Source: a virus. From it: DNA of 28,498 nucleotides. The notes beneath the pieces were generated by a model, which worked only from the letters and a program-made list of their open reading frames with translations, ran no database searches and was not told the origin of the DNA. Where the stretch lies: the IMG/VR virus record IMGVR_UViG_3300018080_000483, positions 1 to 28,498 of that record. One strand, written 5' to 3'. Made by a program: the position numbers and the translations under genes. Each line of letters opens with the position of its first letter. Position 1 is the stretch's first letter. Of this stretch, positions 5,420-11,762 are shown piece by piece.

Positions 5420-6366
5420 GTAGACAACGGTTCATCTACCCGGAGATCTGGACCAGCGAGCAGTTCATGGCGCTCTCGCGCGATGCACGGCTTCTGTTCA
5501 TCGGGATCATATCGACAGCTGACGACCACGGTCGCAGAAAGGCCACGCCGGCCAGCTTCAAGGTCGAGCTCCTCCCAATGGACAACCTGCAGCTCGAGAC
5601 GATCCTGGCCTGGCGGGACGAGATCGCGGCCGGGGGCCTGATCCGGATCTACACGGACGATTCTGGCTGCGACATCCTTGATATTCCGACGTGGACGAAG
5701 TGGCAACGCCCTAAGTATGTGGCGGACTCGCGGTTACCAGCCTACCCGGGATCCGGGACAATCCAAGCCGAAGTGGCCCGGGACCTGGACCAGAGTGGCC
5801 CGGGACTGGCCCGGGTCCCGGGCCACAGTGGCCCTAGTAGTGTAGAGTGGTGTGGTGTAGAGAAGAGTGACGCCGCGCGCGCCCCTTCGGGCGCGGCGCG
5901 CGCGGCGGAACCAGTTGACGTGACAGCGCCGGCCGGATGCGGCAGCCCTGAAGGGCCGCCACCGGCCTCTCCGATGCAAAAGGCCCCACCGCCAACCCCC
6001 ATTCACCCGAAGGTCTTACATGAGTTTGAAACGCTCACCAAGGGCTGGTTTGAAAGCGAAGCCAAGGACGACGTACATCCGAAGGCCATGACTATCATGC
6101 GATCGAACCCGGCCCATGTGTTGGCCCACATCAACAGCATCAACAAGTCCAAGCTGAAGCGGCCATGGGATAAGCTGGCGAAGGTCTACGCCAAGGCCCC
6201 GGACGACAAGCTCTACGATATCGCCAAGACCAGGGTCAGGCTTCTGGTCGACGGCGACAACGGCGAAGCCAGGAAGTCCACGGCCGCCGTAGGAGATATG
6301 TTCAAGCCAGCTGCGCTCAAGAGAGGGAGCGGAGATGATCTGGGACAAGGTATGTCGGATAGTTGA
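5416..6366 (+). CDS. Phage replication initiator-like protein (lambda O / DnaD-like organisation)
   Basis: A 316-residue protein starting at GTG. Residues 1-115 match the winged-helix N-terminal domain common in phage replication proteins: RFIYPEIWTSEQF, then LSRDARLLFIGI, TPASFKVELLPMD, and IPTWTKWQRPKY. A proline/alanine/glycine-rich linker (about 116-195) separates it from a C-terminal helical domain (about 196-316) containing LAHINSINKSKLKRPWDKLAK. The layout resembles lambda O or DnaD/DnaT-type proteins: DNA binding at the N-terminus, helicase or loader contact at the C-terminus. The linker DNA carries repeats in differing reading frames, which suggests that the origin lies inside the gene. 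The start has AGGA about 10 bases upstream. Family-level function is well supported; origin binding is inference. Confidence 0.75.
   Translation: MSRQRFIYPEIWTSEQFMALSRDARLLFIGIISTADDHGRRKATPASFKVELLPMDNLQLETILAWRDEIAAGGLIRIYTDDSGCDILDIPTWTKWQRPKYVADSRLPAYPGSGTIQAEVARDLDQSGPGLARVPGHSGPSSVEWCGVEKSDAARAPSGAARAAEPVDVTAPAGCGSPEGPPPASPMQKAPPPTPIHPKVLHEFETLTKGWFESEAKDDVHPKAMTIMRSNPAHVLAHINSINKSKLKRPWDKLAKVYAKAPDDKLYDIAKTRVRLLVDGDNGEARKSTAAVGDMFKPAALKRGSGDDLGQGMSDS
5772..5907. other. Candidate replication origin: iteron-like repeats and a GC hairpin
   Basis: The 13-mer AGTGGCCCGGGAC occurs at 5772-5784 and again at 5794-5806, 22 bases apart. A third copy is inverted at 5815-5827 (12 of 13 match), and its eight-base head AGTGGCCC recurs at 5827-5834. 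The copies fall in different reading frames, so protein constraint does not explain them. Thirty-six bases further, a perfect 13-base inverted repeat (5871-5883 and 5895-5907, all G/C) flanks an 11-base loop. Repeats inside an initiator gene recall the lambda origin in gene O. No AT-rich unwinding element is adjacent, which weakens the case. Confidence 0.45.
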
Positions 6367-7240
6367 CCTGGCGCATTCGCGCAAGGAGCACGCGGTTGAG
6401 GATTTGGCCGCGATGCACTCGCTGATGCAGGAGGCGAAGCTGTTTGTGATCGACGCCAAGCCAGAGGAGTTCCTTCCAGAACGACACGACAAGGAGTACA
6501 AAGACTGGCTCAACGAGAACTTCTTCTTGCCGTTTCGTGTGACTGCGATCGAAGACGCATGCTCTCTGATCATTCTGTACGATACGAGGGCACATCAACG
6601 GGGCGGAGCCTGTGAGCGACAATGGATCGGAGTCTGTGACTGGCACAAACATCTGTGGGTGTCCGCCGGGGTGATTGATGAGATGATTTGGGAGCACGAC
6701 CACTGCCAGGTCGTAGGGCACCCAATGGACTGCTTCGTTGTCACATACGACGGAGAATGGATTTGCGGGGAAGAGGAAGTGGCGCAGTTTGGAGGGTTCA
6801 CGAATGCCGAGCTCGCTGAGAGGCTGACACAGAACGCCTGGAAGGCTGTCGAGGAGATTGCCTACTTCAACGACCCCAGGAACTTCATCCTCGAGGAGTC
6901 GCTCGCTCCGAAGCGCCAGAAGAAGACCAAGGCGGCGAAGAAGCTGAAACGCGTCCACCAGCGCCCGACCTACACCGTCCTCAAGCCGACCCAGATCCGC
7001 AGGAGAATGCGACTCCCCGAACCGGAGCAGGGAGGAGCGAAGCGCCGGCCACACGAGCGCCGGGCTCACCCACGAACCTTCAGCGATGATGAAAAGCGAT
7101 GGCCAAAGATGCACGGCAAGACGATCATCGTGAAGAGCTCCTGGATTGGCCCGAAGGAGTCGGTGGTTGGGAACCGCAGATACCGGGTCCTCGTGGACCT
7201 GTTGCCGCCGCAGTTGGAGAGAGGAGAGAGCGGACAATGA
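6335..7240 (+). CDS. Hypothetical phage protein with conserved HERR...WIGP C-terminus
   Basis: A 301-residue protein of unknown function. The N-terminal 200 residues are mixed alpha/beta with WIGVCDWHKHLW and a DGEWICGEEEVAQFGG segment. A basic linker (about 205-255, many K and R) leads to a C-terminal block: HERRAHPRTF, then MHGKTIIVKSSWIGPKE and a short final helix. From memory, this C-terminal pattern recurs in uncharacterised proteins of unrelated phages and plasmids. The start has GGGAGCGGAG upstream and overlaps the initiator gene by 32 bases, so it may assist replication; a helicase or loader motif (P-loop) is not visible. It overlaps the next gene by four bases (ATGA). Confidence 0.7.
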   Translation: MIWDKVCRIVDLAHSRKEHAVEDLAAMHSLMQEAKLFVIDAKPEEFLPERHDKEYKDWLNENFFLPFRVTAIEDACSLIILYDTRAHQRGGACERQWIGVCDWHKHLWVSAGVIDEMIWEHDHCQVVGHPMDCFVVTYDGEWICGEEEVAQFGGFTNAELAERLTQNAWKAVEEIAYFNDPRNFILEESLAPKRQKKTKAAKKLKRVHQRPTYTVLKPTQIRRRMRLPEPEQGGAKRRPHERRAHPRTFSDDEKRWPKMHGKTIIVKSSWIGPKESVVGNRRYRVLVDLLPPQLERGESGQ

Positions 7241-7545
7241 GACTGTTCTATGTGCAGGACGACGACTGCCCGATGTGGGTGGTAGCGAAAGACTGGTCTG
7301 AGGCCGTAAAACGGTGGCGGGTCGGGATTGTCGATCTCTACTGCGAACCAGGGTCCTCGGAGGAAGATGTCGAAGACTACGTGAACGCGGAGCCGCAGGA
7401 CGTCCAGTTCGTGTGCGATGACGAGGATCTGTTGCTGCCGAAACCGTCGGAAGAGTCCGATAGTTGCTCGAAGATCATAAGCGAGCAGGCCACGCTCATC
7501 GAGGAGCTCCGGGCCAGACTCAAGGAGTGCGAGGTGGGTGAATGA
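7237..7545 (+). CDS. Hypothetical acidic protein with C-terminal coiled coil
   Basis: A 102-residue protein. The first 70 residues (MRLFYVQDDDCPMWVVAKDWSEA region) look like a small beta/alpha domain that handles a W/Y-rich surface; residues 78-100 (IISEQATLIEELRARLKE) form a coiled coil. No family was recognised. The ATG overlaps the previous stop (ATGA) and has GAGGAGAG upstream. The end overlaps the following winged-helix gene by four bases, so these genes are co-translated. Confidence 0.68.
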   Translation: MRLFYVQDDDCPMWVVAKDWSEAVKRWRVGIVDLYCEPGSSEEDVEDYVNAEPQDVQFVCDDEDLLLPKPSEESDSCSKIISEQATLIEELRARLKECEVGE

Positions 7546-7865
7546 GGGCATCCGCCAGACGCACGGATCCTAGCACCTCCCATGAGGCAGCCAACCTGGC
7601 CGAGAAGACGACGGCCAAGAGCGATCGGGAGCGACTGCTCCGGTACGTCCTAGACAAGCCAGGGGAGACCCACGCCGAGATAGCCAACGTGCTAGGCATG
7701 AAGGCCTCCTCGGCCCACAAGAGGCTTCCCGAGCTCCGGGATCGCGGGCAGATAGGGCAGGGGCCCGCGCGGAAGTGCAGGATCAACGGAACGCGGATGA
7801 TGACGTGGGAGCGGCCGAAGCCAGCGGCGAAGGTCGATGAAGACGGCCAGGAGCGCCTGTTCTGA
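7542..7865 (+). CDS. Winged-helix DNA-binding protein
   Basis: A 107-residue protein that opens with RRTDPSTSHEAA, a phrase typical of small phage winged-helix proteins. It continues with a helix-turn-helix: SDRERLLRYVLDKPGETHAEIANVLG, then SSAHKRLPELRDRGQI as the recognition helix and wing. A basic C-terminal tail follows. It likely binds DNA as a transcription or replication accessory factor; its target is unknown, although the operator-like repeats at 4566-4689 are candidates. It overlaps its neighbours by four bases upstream and one base downstream (TGATG). Confidence 0.78.
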   Translation: MRASARRTDPSTSHEAANLAEKTTAKSDRERLLRYVLDKPGETHAEIANVLGMKASSAHKRLPELRDRGQIGQGPARKCRINGTRMMTWERPKPAAKVDEDGQERLF

Positions 7866-8503
7866 TGGCCGAGCGCTATGCCAACTACAACCGAGATTTC
7901 CCTCTGCGTCCGCTGGGCCGTGACGAGGACGGCCACAAGCGATACGGCTGCAGGAAGTGCGGAAAGATGGTTCCGAAGCGCTGCCGATCATTCTGCTCTG
8001 AGGAATGCCGACGTGATGTCCTAGTCAGGTGCGGGGTCGACGTCAGGTACTACGTCAAGGAGCGAGACGATACCTACTGCGCTCGATGCGGCGTTCATGT
8101 CAGCACGGTACGACAGAGAATCGATGACGTGAGAGAGAGACTTCGGGAGCGAGATAACGGCATGTATCCGAAGCTACCAACAAACCCAGATCACGACAGT
8201 CGGGAGTGTGCGGAATTCCGTGTGTTGACGGAGAAGTGGCACATGGCTCTTGATCGGCGCAGGATGCTATTCAGGAGGTTCCTCAGGCGTATCGGTCTTT
8301 CTGAGGGAGATCTCTACAAGTCTCTTTGGGAAGCACACCACAAAGAGGCCGTGAAGGACGGCGGCGGCGGGTGCGGCCTCGAGGGCCTTGAGACACTATG
8401 CCGATGGTGTCACAAGAGCGAATCTGCGGCACAGCAGAAGAATTGGGCCAAGCAACGCCGCGCCAAGAAGGAGCGCGAACAAGGGCAGATGTCGCTACTG
8501 TGA
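7865..8503 (+). CDS. HNH-endonuclease-like protein with zinc finger and an altered central residue
   Basis: A 212-residue protein. A cysteine-rich N-terminus (C29-x2-C32, C40, C44, C48, then C72-x2-C75) suggests two zinc-binding knots. The C-terminal region contains an HNH-like core: WEAHHKEAVKDGGGGCGL with H158 and H159, ETLCRWCH with C179, C182 and H183. In relatives the loop usually reads GLxNLxTLC; here the asparagine position is glycine (EGLETLC), so the central N of HNH is missing. HNH proteins near terminases often help cos cleavage, but this one lies 2 kb before the packaging genes. It could be an active variant, a nicking enzyme, or only a DNA-binding protein. The final QGQMSLL tail is unremarkable. 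Confidence 0.8.
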   Translation: MAERYANYNRDFPLRPLGRDEDGHKRYGCRKCGKMVPKRCRSFCSEECRRDVLVRCGVDVRYYVKERDDTYCARCGVHVSTVRQRIDDVRERLRERDNGMYPKLPTNPDHDSRECAEFRVLTEKWHMALDRRRMLFRRFLRRIGLSEGDLYKSLWEAHHKEAVKDGGGGCGLEGLETLCRWCHKSESAAQQKNWAKQRRAKKEREQGQMSLL

Positions 8504-8515
8504 GAGGACGGAGCG

Positions 8516-8761
8516 ATGCCATACGGACGAGAGCACATGAAGCTGCTGAGGCTGTTCGATGTCGCCAACATGTGTGCCGGCGAGGTCGATGCATGGATGG
8601 TGCTTCACTTCGGCATCAAGGAGATCGAAGGCCTGAACGGCAAGGACGCCGAGATCGCCTGCAACATCCTGCGGGGCCAGATCAACCGGGCGAAGAAGAA
8701 GGGCAGAGTCACTGGGCGAAAGCCGGGGCGGCCGAAGAAGAAGAAGGAGGTGGGGGCATGA
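8516..8761 (+). CDS. Small basic AT-hook protein
   Basis: An 81-residue protein. Residues 1-55 are helical (KLLRLFDVANMCAGEVDAW and so on); residues 65-78 (VTGRKPGRPKKKKE) are an AT-hook-like GRP core flanked by basic residues, which binds the minor groove of AT-rich DNA. The start has GAGAGGACGGAG upstream. The end overlaps the DUF1937 gene by four bases (ATGA). The helical part is unrecognised; a resolvase-like or sigma-like helix-turn-helix is possible but not shown. Confidence 0.65.
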   Translation: MPYGREHMKLLRLFDVANMCAGEVDAWMVLHFGIKEIEGLNGKDAEIACNILRGQINRAKKKGRVTGRKPGRPKKKKEVGA

Positions 8762-9126
8762 AGGGCCTTGTGTACCTGGCCACGCCATACAGCCACAAGG
8801 ATCCTGCGGTTCAGGAGAGGCGCTTCAGGGTCGTCAACGCTGTGGCGGCTGCGCTCATGAGGGAGGGATTCCCGGTCTTCTCCCCAATATCCCACACCCA
8901 CCCGATAGCGCAGGCTGGCGATCTCCCAGGGGACTGGGATTACTGGGAGGAGTACGATCGCGTAGTGCTTTCGGCCTGCTCCATGATGATCGTCGTGGCA
9001 CAACCTGGCTGGATAGAGTCCAAAGGCGTAACGGCCGAGATGGACATCGCCAGGGAGATGGGGATTCCGATCGAATTCGCCTCCCCGGAGTCCTATGGGA
9101 TTGACCTGTATGCGGGGCAGGTGTAG
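8758..9126 (+). CDS. DUF1937, nucleoside 2-deoxyribosyltransferase-like protein
   Basis: A 122-residue Rossmann-like protein fitting DUF1937, a family related to nucleoside 2-deoxyribosyltransferases. Visible: the opening VYLATPYSHKDP (first strand and substrate loop), PVFSPISHTHPIA, a conserved DWDYWEEYDRVVL segment, then WIESKGVTAEMDIAREMGIPI, in which the glutamate of the GVTAE motif corresponds to the catalytic residue of the superfamily. The expected reaction is transfer or hydrolysis at the glycosidic bond of deoxynucleosides or deoxynucleotides, which would help adjust phage nucleotide pools. Substrate unknown. It overlaps the AT-hook gene by four bases. Confidence 0.8.
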   Translation: MKGLVYLATPYSHKDPAVQERRFRVVNAVAAALMREGFPVFSPISHTHPIAQAGDLPGDWDYWEEYDRVVLSACSMMIVVAQPGWIESKGVTAEMDIAREMGIPIEFASPESYGIDLYAGQV

Positions 9127-9147
9127 CGTTGCCACCGGAGGTGGCGC

Positions 9148-9282
9148 ATGCGTGGAAACCAGAAGAAGCAAATGCTCACCGACATGCTCAAGGAATTGCG
9201 GATCGAGAAACTCAAGAATCGCATCGCTGCCATCGGCCTCGTCGTGGGTGTCGCGTTCATCATCTGGACGTTCCTGCTATGA
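9148..9282 (+). CDS. Tiny membrane protein, 44 residues
   Basis: A short gene with an excellent ribosome site (GGAGGT six bases before ATG). The first 28 residues form a basic amphipathic helix (MRGNQKKQMLTDMLKELRIE and onward), followed by one transmembrane segment (IAAIGLVVGVAFIIWTFLL) up to the end. Basic residues precede the membrane helix, so the N-terminus should face the cytoplasm. It overlaps the next tiny membrane gene by four bases. Function unknown; holin- or superinfection-exclusion-type roles are guesses. Confidence 0.6.
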   Translation: MRGNQKKQMLTDMLKELRIEKLKNRIAAIGLVVGVAFIIWTFLL

Positions 9283-9374
9283 AGTATCTGGTGATCGCCA
9301 TGTGGGCAATCACGCTCTTCGCAGCAAGCTTCATCGTGCCGCTCACAATAGCGTTGTTGACGGACTGTGGATAG
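9279..9374 (+). CDS. Tiny membrane protein, 31 residues
   Basis: A 31-residue, very hydrophobic peptide (MKYLVIAMWAITLFAASFIV and a short tail ending in DCG). It is either a transmembrane helix or a signal-peptide-like segment. Its ATG overlaps the stop of the previous tiny membrane gene (ATGA), which supports translation by coupling; it has no strong site of its own. The pair may form a two-component membrane complex. Too short for any family call. Confidence 0.42.
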   Translation: MKYLVIAMWAITLFAASFIVPLTIALLTDCG

Positions 9375-9391
9375 CTTGAGAGGAAGCTACC

Positions 9392-10027
9392 GTGAAGATC
9401 AGAGATCGCATTGTCGAACTGCGGCGCGTTCGCGCCGCTGAACTCATCCCAAACCCGGACAACTGGCGCACCCACCCGAAGAAGCAGAAGAAGGCGCTGG
9501 AGGGCCTACTCGAGGAGGTGGGGTACGCAGACGCGCTCCTTGCGCGCGAGCTCGAAGACGGGCAGCTGATGTTGATAGACGGGCACCTTCGCCGCGAAAC
9601 CACACCGAACGAAATCGTCCCGGTCCTTGTGCTGGATGTCGATGCCGACGAGGCCAAGAAGATGCTGGCAACGCTGGATCCGCTCGCCGGGCTCGCCGGC
9701 CACGACAAGGAGATCCTGAAAGACCTCATGGACGAGGTCCATACCGACTCCGAGGGTATCGCCGATCTCCTCGAGGGCCTCGCGAAGGACTGCGGGATCC
9801 TCGAGCAGGAGGAAGCCGAGGAGGGGCCAGATCCCTGTCTCGAGTACGTCCACCAGCTGATGGAGCAATGGGGAACACATGTCGGGCAAGTCTGGGCAGC
9901 GATATCCGAGGACGGCAGCCGTACCCACCGGATTAAGTGCGGGGACTCCACGGATTTGAACGACGTCCAGCAGGTGATGGATGGCACCAAGCCTACGCTC
10001 TCCAGCGATGCACTGACTTCGGAATGA
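9392..10027 (+). CDS. ParB/Srx-domain protein, remnant of a ParB-DNA methyltransferase fusion
   Basis: A 211-residue protein. Residues 12-110 are a ParB/sulfiredoxin-like domain of the type fused to phage DNA methyltransferases: ELIPNPDNWRTHP, ALEGLLEEVGYADALLA, LIDGHLRR and the LATLDPLAG segment. A helical linker follows. Residues 160-196 read like the opening of the methyltransferase domain (GTHVGQVW, then IKCGDSTD), where the family continues into the catalytic DPPY motif. Here translation stops 24 residues after GDSTD, with no DPPY, and the next gene begins 27 bases later. The methyltransferase half has thus been lost, and at best the ParB part works alone. Whether this is a decayed gene or a reused domain cannot be decided from the sequence. 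Confidence 0.82.
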   Translation: MKIRDRIVELRRVRAAELIPNPDNWRTHPKKQKKALEGLLEEVGYADALLARELEDGQLMLIDGHLRRETTPNEIVPVLVLDVDADEAKKMLATLDPLAGLAGHDKEILKDLMDEVHTDSEGIADLLEGLAKDCGILEQEEAEEGPDPCLEYVHQLMEQWGTHVGQVWAAISEDGSRTHRIKCGDSTDLNDVQQVMDGTKPTLSSDALTSE

Positions 10028-10054
10028 CCTGCCGGAAGATCGAGGACCCCGAGA

Positions 10055-10450
10055 ATGCCTAGCATCGAAATCCCGGAAGTCATCCTCTCCAACGACAAGG
10101 CACTCGCGGCATGGCACGACATGATCGGCCAGGTAGCGCCGGCCGGGTTCCTGCAGCCAACGCGTCGCAATGCCCTCATCCGCTACTGCCTCGTCTGGGC
10201 TCAGTACCAGGACTGCATGGCATCGATCGACCAGCACGGGCCGCGCATGCCAGTCAAGGATTCCGACGGCAACGTGGTCAGCTATCGTGATCGTCCAGAA
10301 GTAGGCCGGGCACTCAAGCTCTCGGCTGAATGCACTCGTCTCGAGGCCTCCCTCGGGACATTCGTGTCGCGCAAGGGAGCAGCGTCACGGCAGGCCGACC
10401 TCGAATCCTGGCGAAAGGACTTCCGCAAGAACAAGGCATCGGAGAAATGA
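10055..10450 (+). CDS. P27-like small terminase subunit or paralogue
   Basis: A 131-residue, helical protein resembling the P27 family of small terminase subunits: an N-terminal helix (ALAAWHDMIGQVAPAG), the LQPTRRNALIRYCLVWAQYQ segment with its conserved tyrosine, a short beta hairpin (DSDGNVVSY), then RPEVGRALKLSAECTRLEASLG and a basic tail. P27 proteins recognise the packaging site. A second small-terminase-like gene follows immediately (10533), so the two may divide the job, or one may have another role. The start has GAGG about 10 bases upstream. Confidence 0.6.
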   Translation: MPSIEIPEVILSNDKALAAWHDMIGQVAPAGFLQPTRRNALIRYCLVWAQYQDCMASIDQHGPRMPVKDSDGNVVSYRDRPEVGRALKLSAECTRLEASLGTFVSRKGAASRQADLESWRKDFRKNKASEK

Positions 10451-10458
10451 CGCTAGGG

Positions 10459-10497
10459 TATATTGTAACGGCGCAGTAACGCGCGGACAAGTGTCCG
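10459..10497 (+). promoter_or_regulatory. AT-rich -10-like box and CGGACA inverted repeat
   Basis: The gap before the terminase gene holds TATATT (10459-10464), a good -10 box but with no clear -35. It also holds a short inverted repeat, CGGACA-AG-TGTCCG (10484-10497). The repeat could be an operator or a packaging recognition sequence next to the small terminase gene; neither is shown. Confidence 0.3.
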
Positions 10498-10532
10498 GGC
10501 TATCGCACACTGTTTCTGGAAATCTGGACACT

Positions 10533-11123
10533 ATGGCGAAAAAAAAGACACCGAAGCGAAGGGCCAAGAAGGATCCCAACTCGGCCACGAACCAATACGG
10601 CCTGACCCCGCTGCAGTGGCGGCTGGTCCAGTGCTACCCCGCATGCGACTTCAATGGTCGGAGAGCCGCGGAGGCTGCCGGCTACAAGGGCCGGGATCCC
10701 GGGCACTACGCATCCCGAACCCTGGCGCTCCCGAAGGTCCATGAAGCCCTCCAGGACCTGCTCCGCCACGAGACCGAGTTCCTGTCGCTGTCCCGGGCCC
10801 GGGTGATCAAGGCCTGGATGGACATGGCGTTCTTCAACATCGCCGACATCGGCGACAACCCCGGGGAGGGATTCCAGTTCGAGCAGTTCTCGAAGCTGCC
10901 GAAGAGCATGGTGGCGGCGATCGAGGAGGTCGGCCATACGGTCGGCCGGGACGGCTCGGTCAAGATGAACATCAAGGTCTCGAAGACGAAGGCGCTGGAG
11001 ATGCTGACCAAGATCCTTCGGATCCTCGAGCCCGACAAGACCGAGGAGTCCAAGGGGGCTTTCCAGAAGTGGCTTGATGCGCAGCGCGATGGGCTCTCGA
11101 AGGACGACATGGCCGACGAGTAG
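10533..11123 (+). CDS. terS: Terminase small subunit (Terminase_2 type)
   Basis: A 196-residue protein with a basic N-terminus (MAKKKTPKRRAKK) and the helix-turn-helix region of Terminase_2 proteins: LTPLQWRLVQCYPACDFNGRRAAEAAGYK, then YASRTLALPKVHEALQDLL. The middle segment (SRARVIKAWMDMAFFNIADIGD) and the closing KTKALEMLTKILRIL helix are also typical. It binds the packaging site on concatemeric DNA and hands it to the large terminase. The ATG at 10533 is preferred over an upstream GTG (10491) lying inside an inverted repeat, although its ribosome site (GGA) is weak. The large subunit follows 2.6 kb later rather than directly, with a radical SAM gene in between. Confidence 0.82.
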   Translation: MAKKKTPKRRAKKDPNSATNQYGLTPLQWRLVQCYPACDFNGRRAAEAAGYKGRDPGHYASRTLALPKVHEALQDLLRHETEFLSLSRARVIKAWMDMAFFNIADIGDNPGEGFQFEQFSKLPKSMVAAIEEVGHTVGRDGSVKMNIKVSKTKALEMLTKILRILEPDKTEESKGAFQKWLDAQRDGLSKDDMADE

Positions 11124-11150
11124 GTGTTCCGATAACTTTCCGAATAGGTC

Positions 11151-11179
11151 TTGCGTGCATCACCGCCCAGAGCTAGTCT
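11151..11179 (+). promoter_or_regulatory. Possible promoter after small terminase
   Basis: TTGCGT (11151-11156) and TAGTCT (11174-11179), spacer 17, in the 196-base gap after the small terminase. The same -10, TAGTCT, appears at 13654-13659. It would serve the genes from 11320 onward. Confidence 0.35.
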
Positions 11180-11225
11180 TCAGCTGCAAGCTCAACGGAA
11201 GGCGTACCCATGAGAGATCAGTGTT

Positions 11226-11296
11226 GCCCCCGGCTCGGCTCCAGCAGAAGCGCGTCCGCGCGTGCCTTCTAGTTGGGCTTGCGGCCGGCCGGGGGC
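11226..11296 (+). repeat. Long-loop inverted repeat between packaging genes
   Basis: GCCCCCGGC (11226-11234) and GCCGGGGGC (11288-11296) are perfect 9-base complements around a 53-base loop. The arms resemble those of the terminator at 13059-13089, but no T-run follows, so a terminator is unlikely. The rest of the 11124-11319 gap shows no convincing gene; a 20-codon frame at 11210 is not supported. Confidence 0.4.
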
Positions 11297-11319
11297 TTCA
11301 CCATTGAAAGGGCCTGAAG

Positions 11320-11580
11320 ATGCCTGAACGAACAATCCCGACGAGCGACGCCGAGTCGCAGGACGACATTTCCAGGGCCCTTGACATGGTGAAAGCCAAG
11401 GCCGGCGAGCTCGACAGCCGCCTCACGATCGTCCTCGACGTCATGACCCAGATCACCCACAAGCTGCTCGGCAAGCCCATCGCGCCGGCCAGCGAGGTCA
11501 TGGCGGAAATCGAGTCGTTGCAGGCCGACCGGGAGAAGCTACGAGATGCGATTGGGGAGAGCATTGCGAACCAGGGCTGA
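11320..11580 (+). CDS. Hypothetical helical protein
   Basis: An 86-residue, acidic helical protein. A disordered start (MPERTIPTSDAESQDD) is followed by heptad-like helices (ISRALDMVKAKAGELDSRLTIVLDVM and EVMAEIESLQADREKLRDAIGE). It is probably an oligomeric coiled coil. No family recognised. An AAAGGG lies about 10 bases before the ATG. It overlaps the next gene by 35 bases in another frame. Confidence 0.6.
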   Translation: MPERTIPTSDAESQDDISRALDMVKAKAGELDSRLTIVLDVMTQITHKLLGKPIAPASEVMAEIESLQADREKLRDAIGESIANQG

Positions 11581-11761
11581 GGTCCTCGCGCAGCTGCGAT
11601 CCATCCGGAACGACATCGCGGCCTTCAACAAGCTGCCGAAGTCGGAGCGAAAGGCCGTCTTGCTTGCCTACATGCGGGGCGGAGAGAAGGCCCTCAAGTG
11701 GTGCCTCGAGGTGCCGCACTCGGCGTCGCGCCATGGGCCGAAGGAATCGAAAGGATCCTGA
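11546..11761 (+). CDS. Small basic hypothetical protein
   Basis: A 71-residue basic protein with a helical core (RAEVLAQLRSIRNDIAAFNKLPKSERKAVLLAYM) and a basic tail; the KLPKSERKAVLLAYMRGGEKAL part suggests nucleic-acid contact, but no family was recognised. It overlaps the previous gene by 35 bases; a later TTG start at 11567 would shorten the overlap. Its stop is one base away from the ATG of the radical SAM gene, so the two are likely co-translated. Confidence 0.5.
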   Translation: MRLGRALRTRAEVLAQLRSIRNDIAAFNKLPKSERKAVLLAYMRGGEKALKWCLEVPHSASRHGPKESKGS

Positions 11762-11762
11762 C

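Noticed and set aside
9095-9379. 94-residue frame overlapping DUF1937 and the mini membrane genes
   Set aside because: Serine/arginine-rich shadow; the two small frames in the same stretch have a ribosome site and an ATGA junction.
11210-11272. 20-codon frame in the gap after terS
   Set aside because: Too short, no recognisable features, and it lies over the long-loop inverted repeat.
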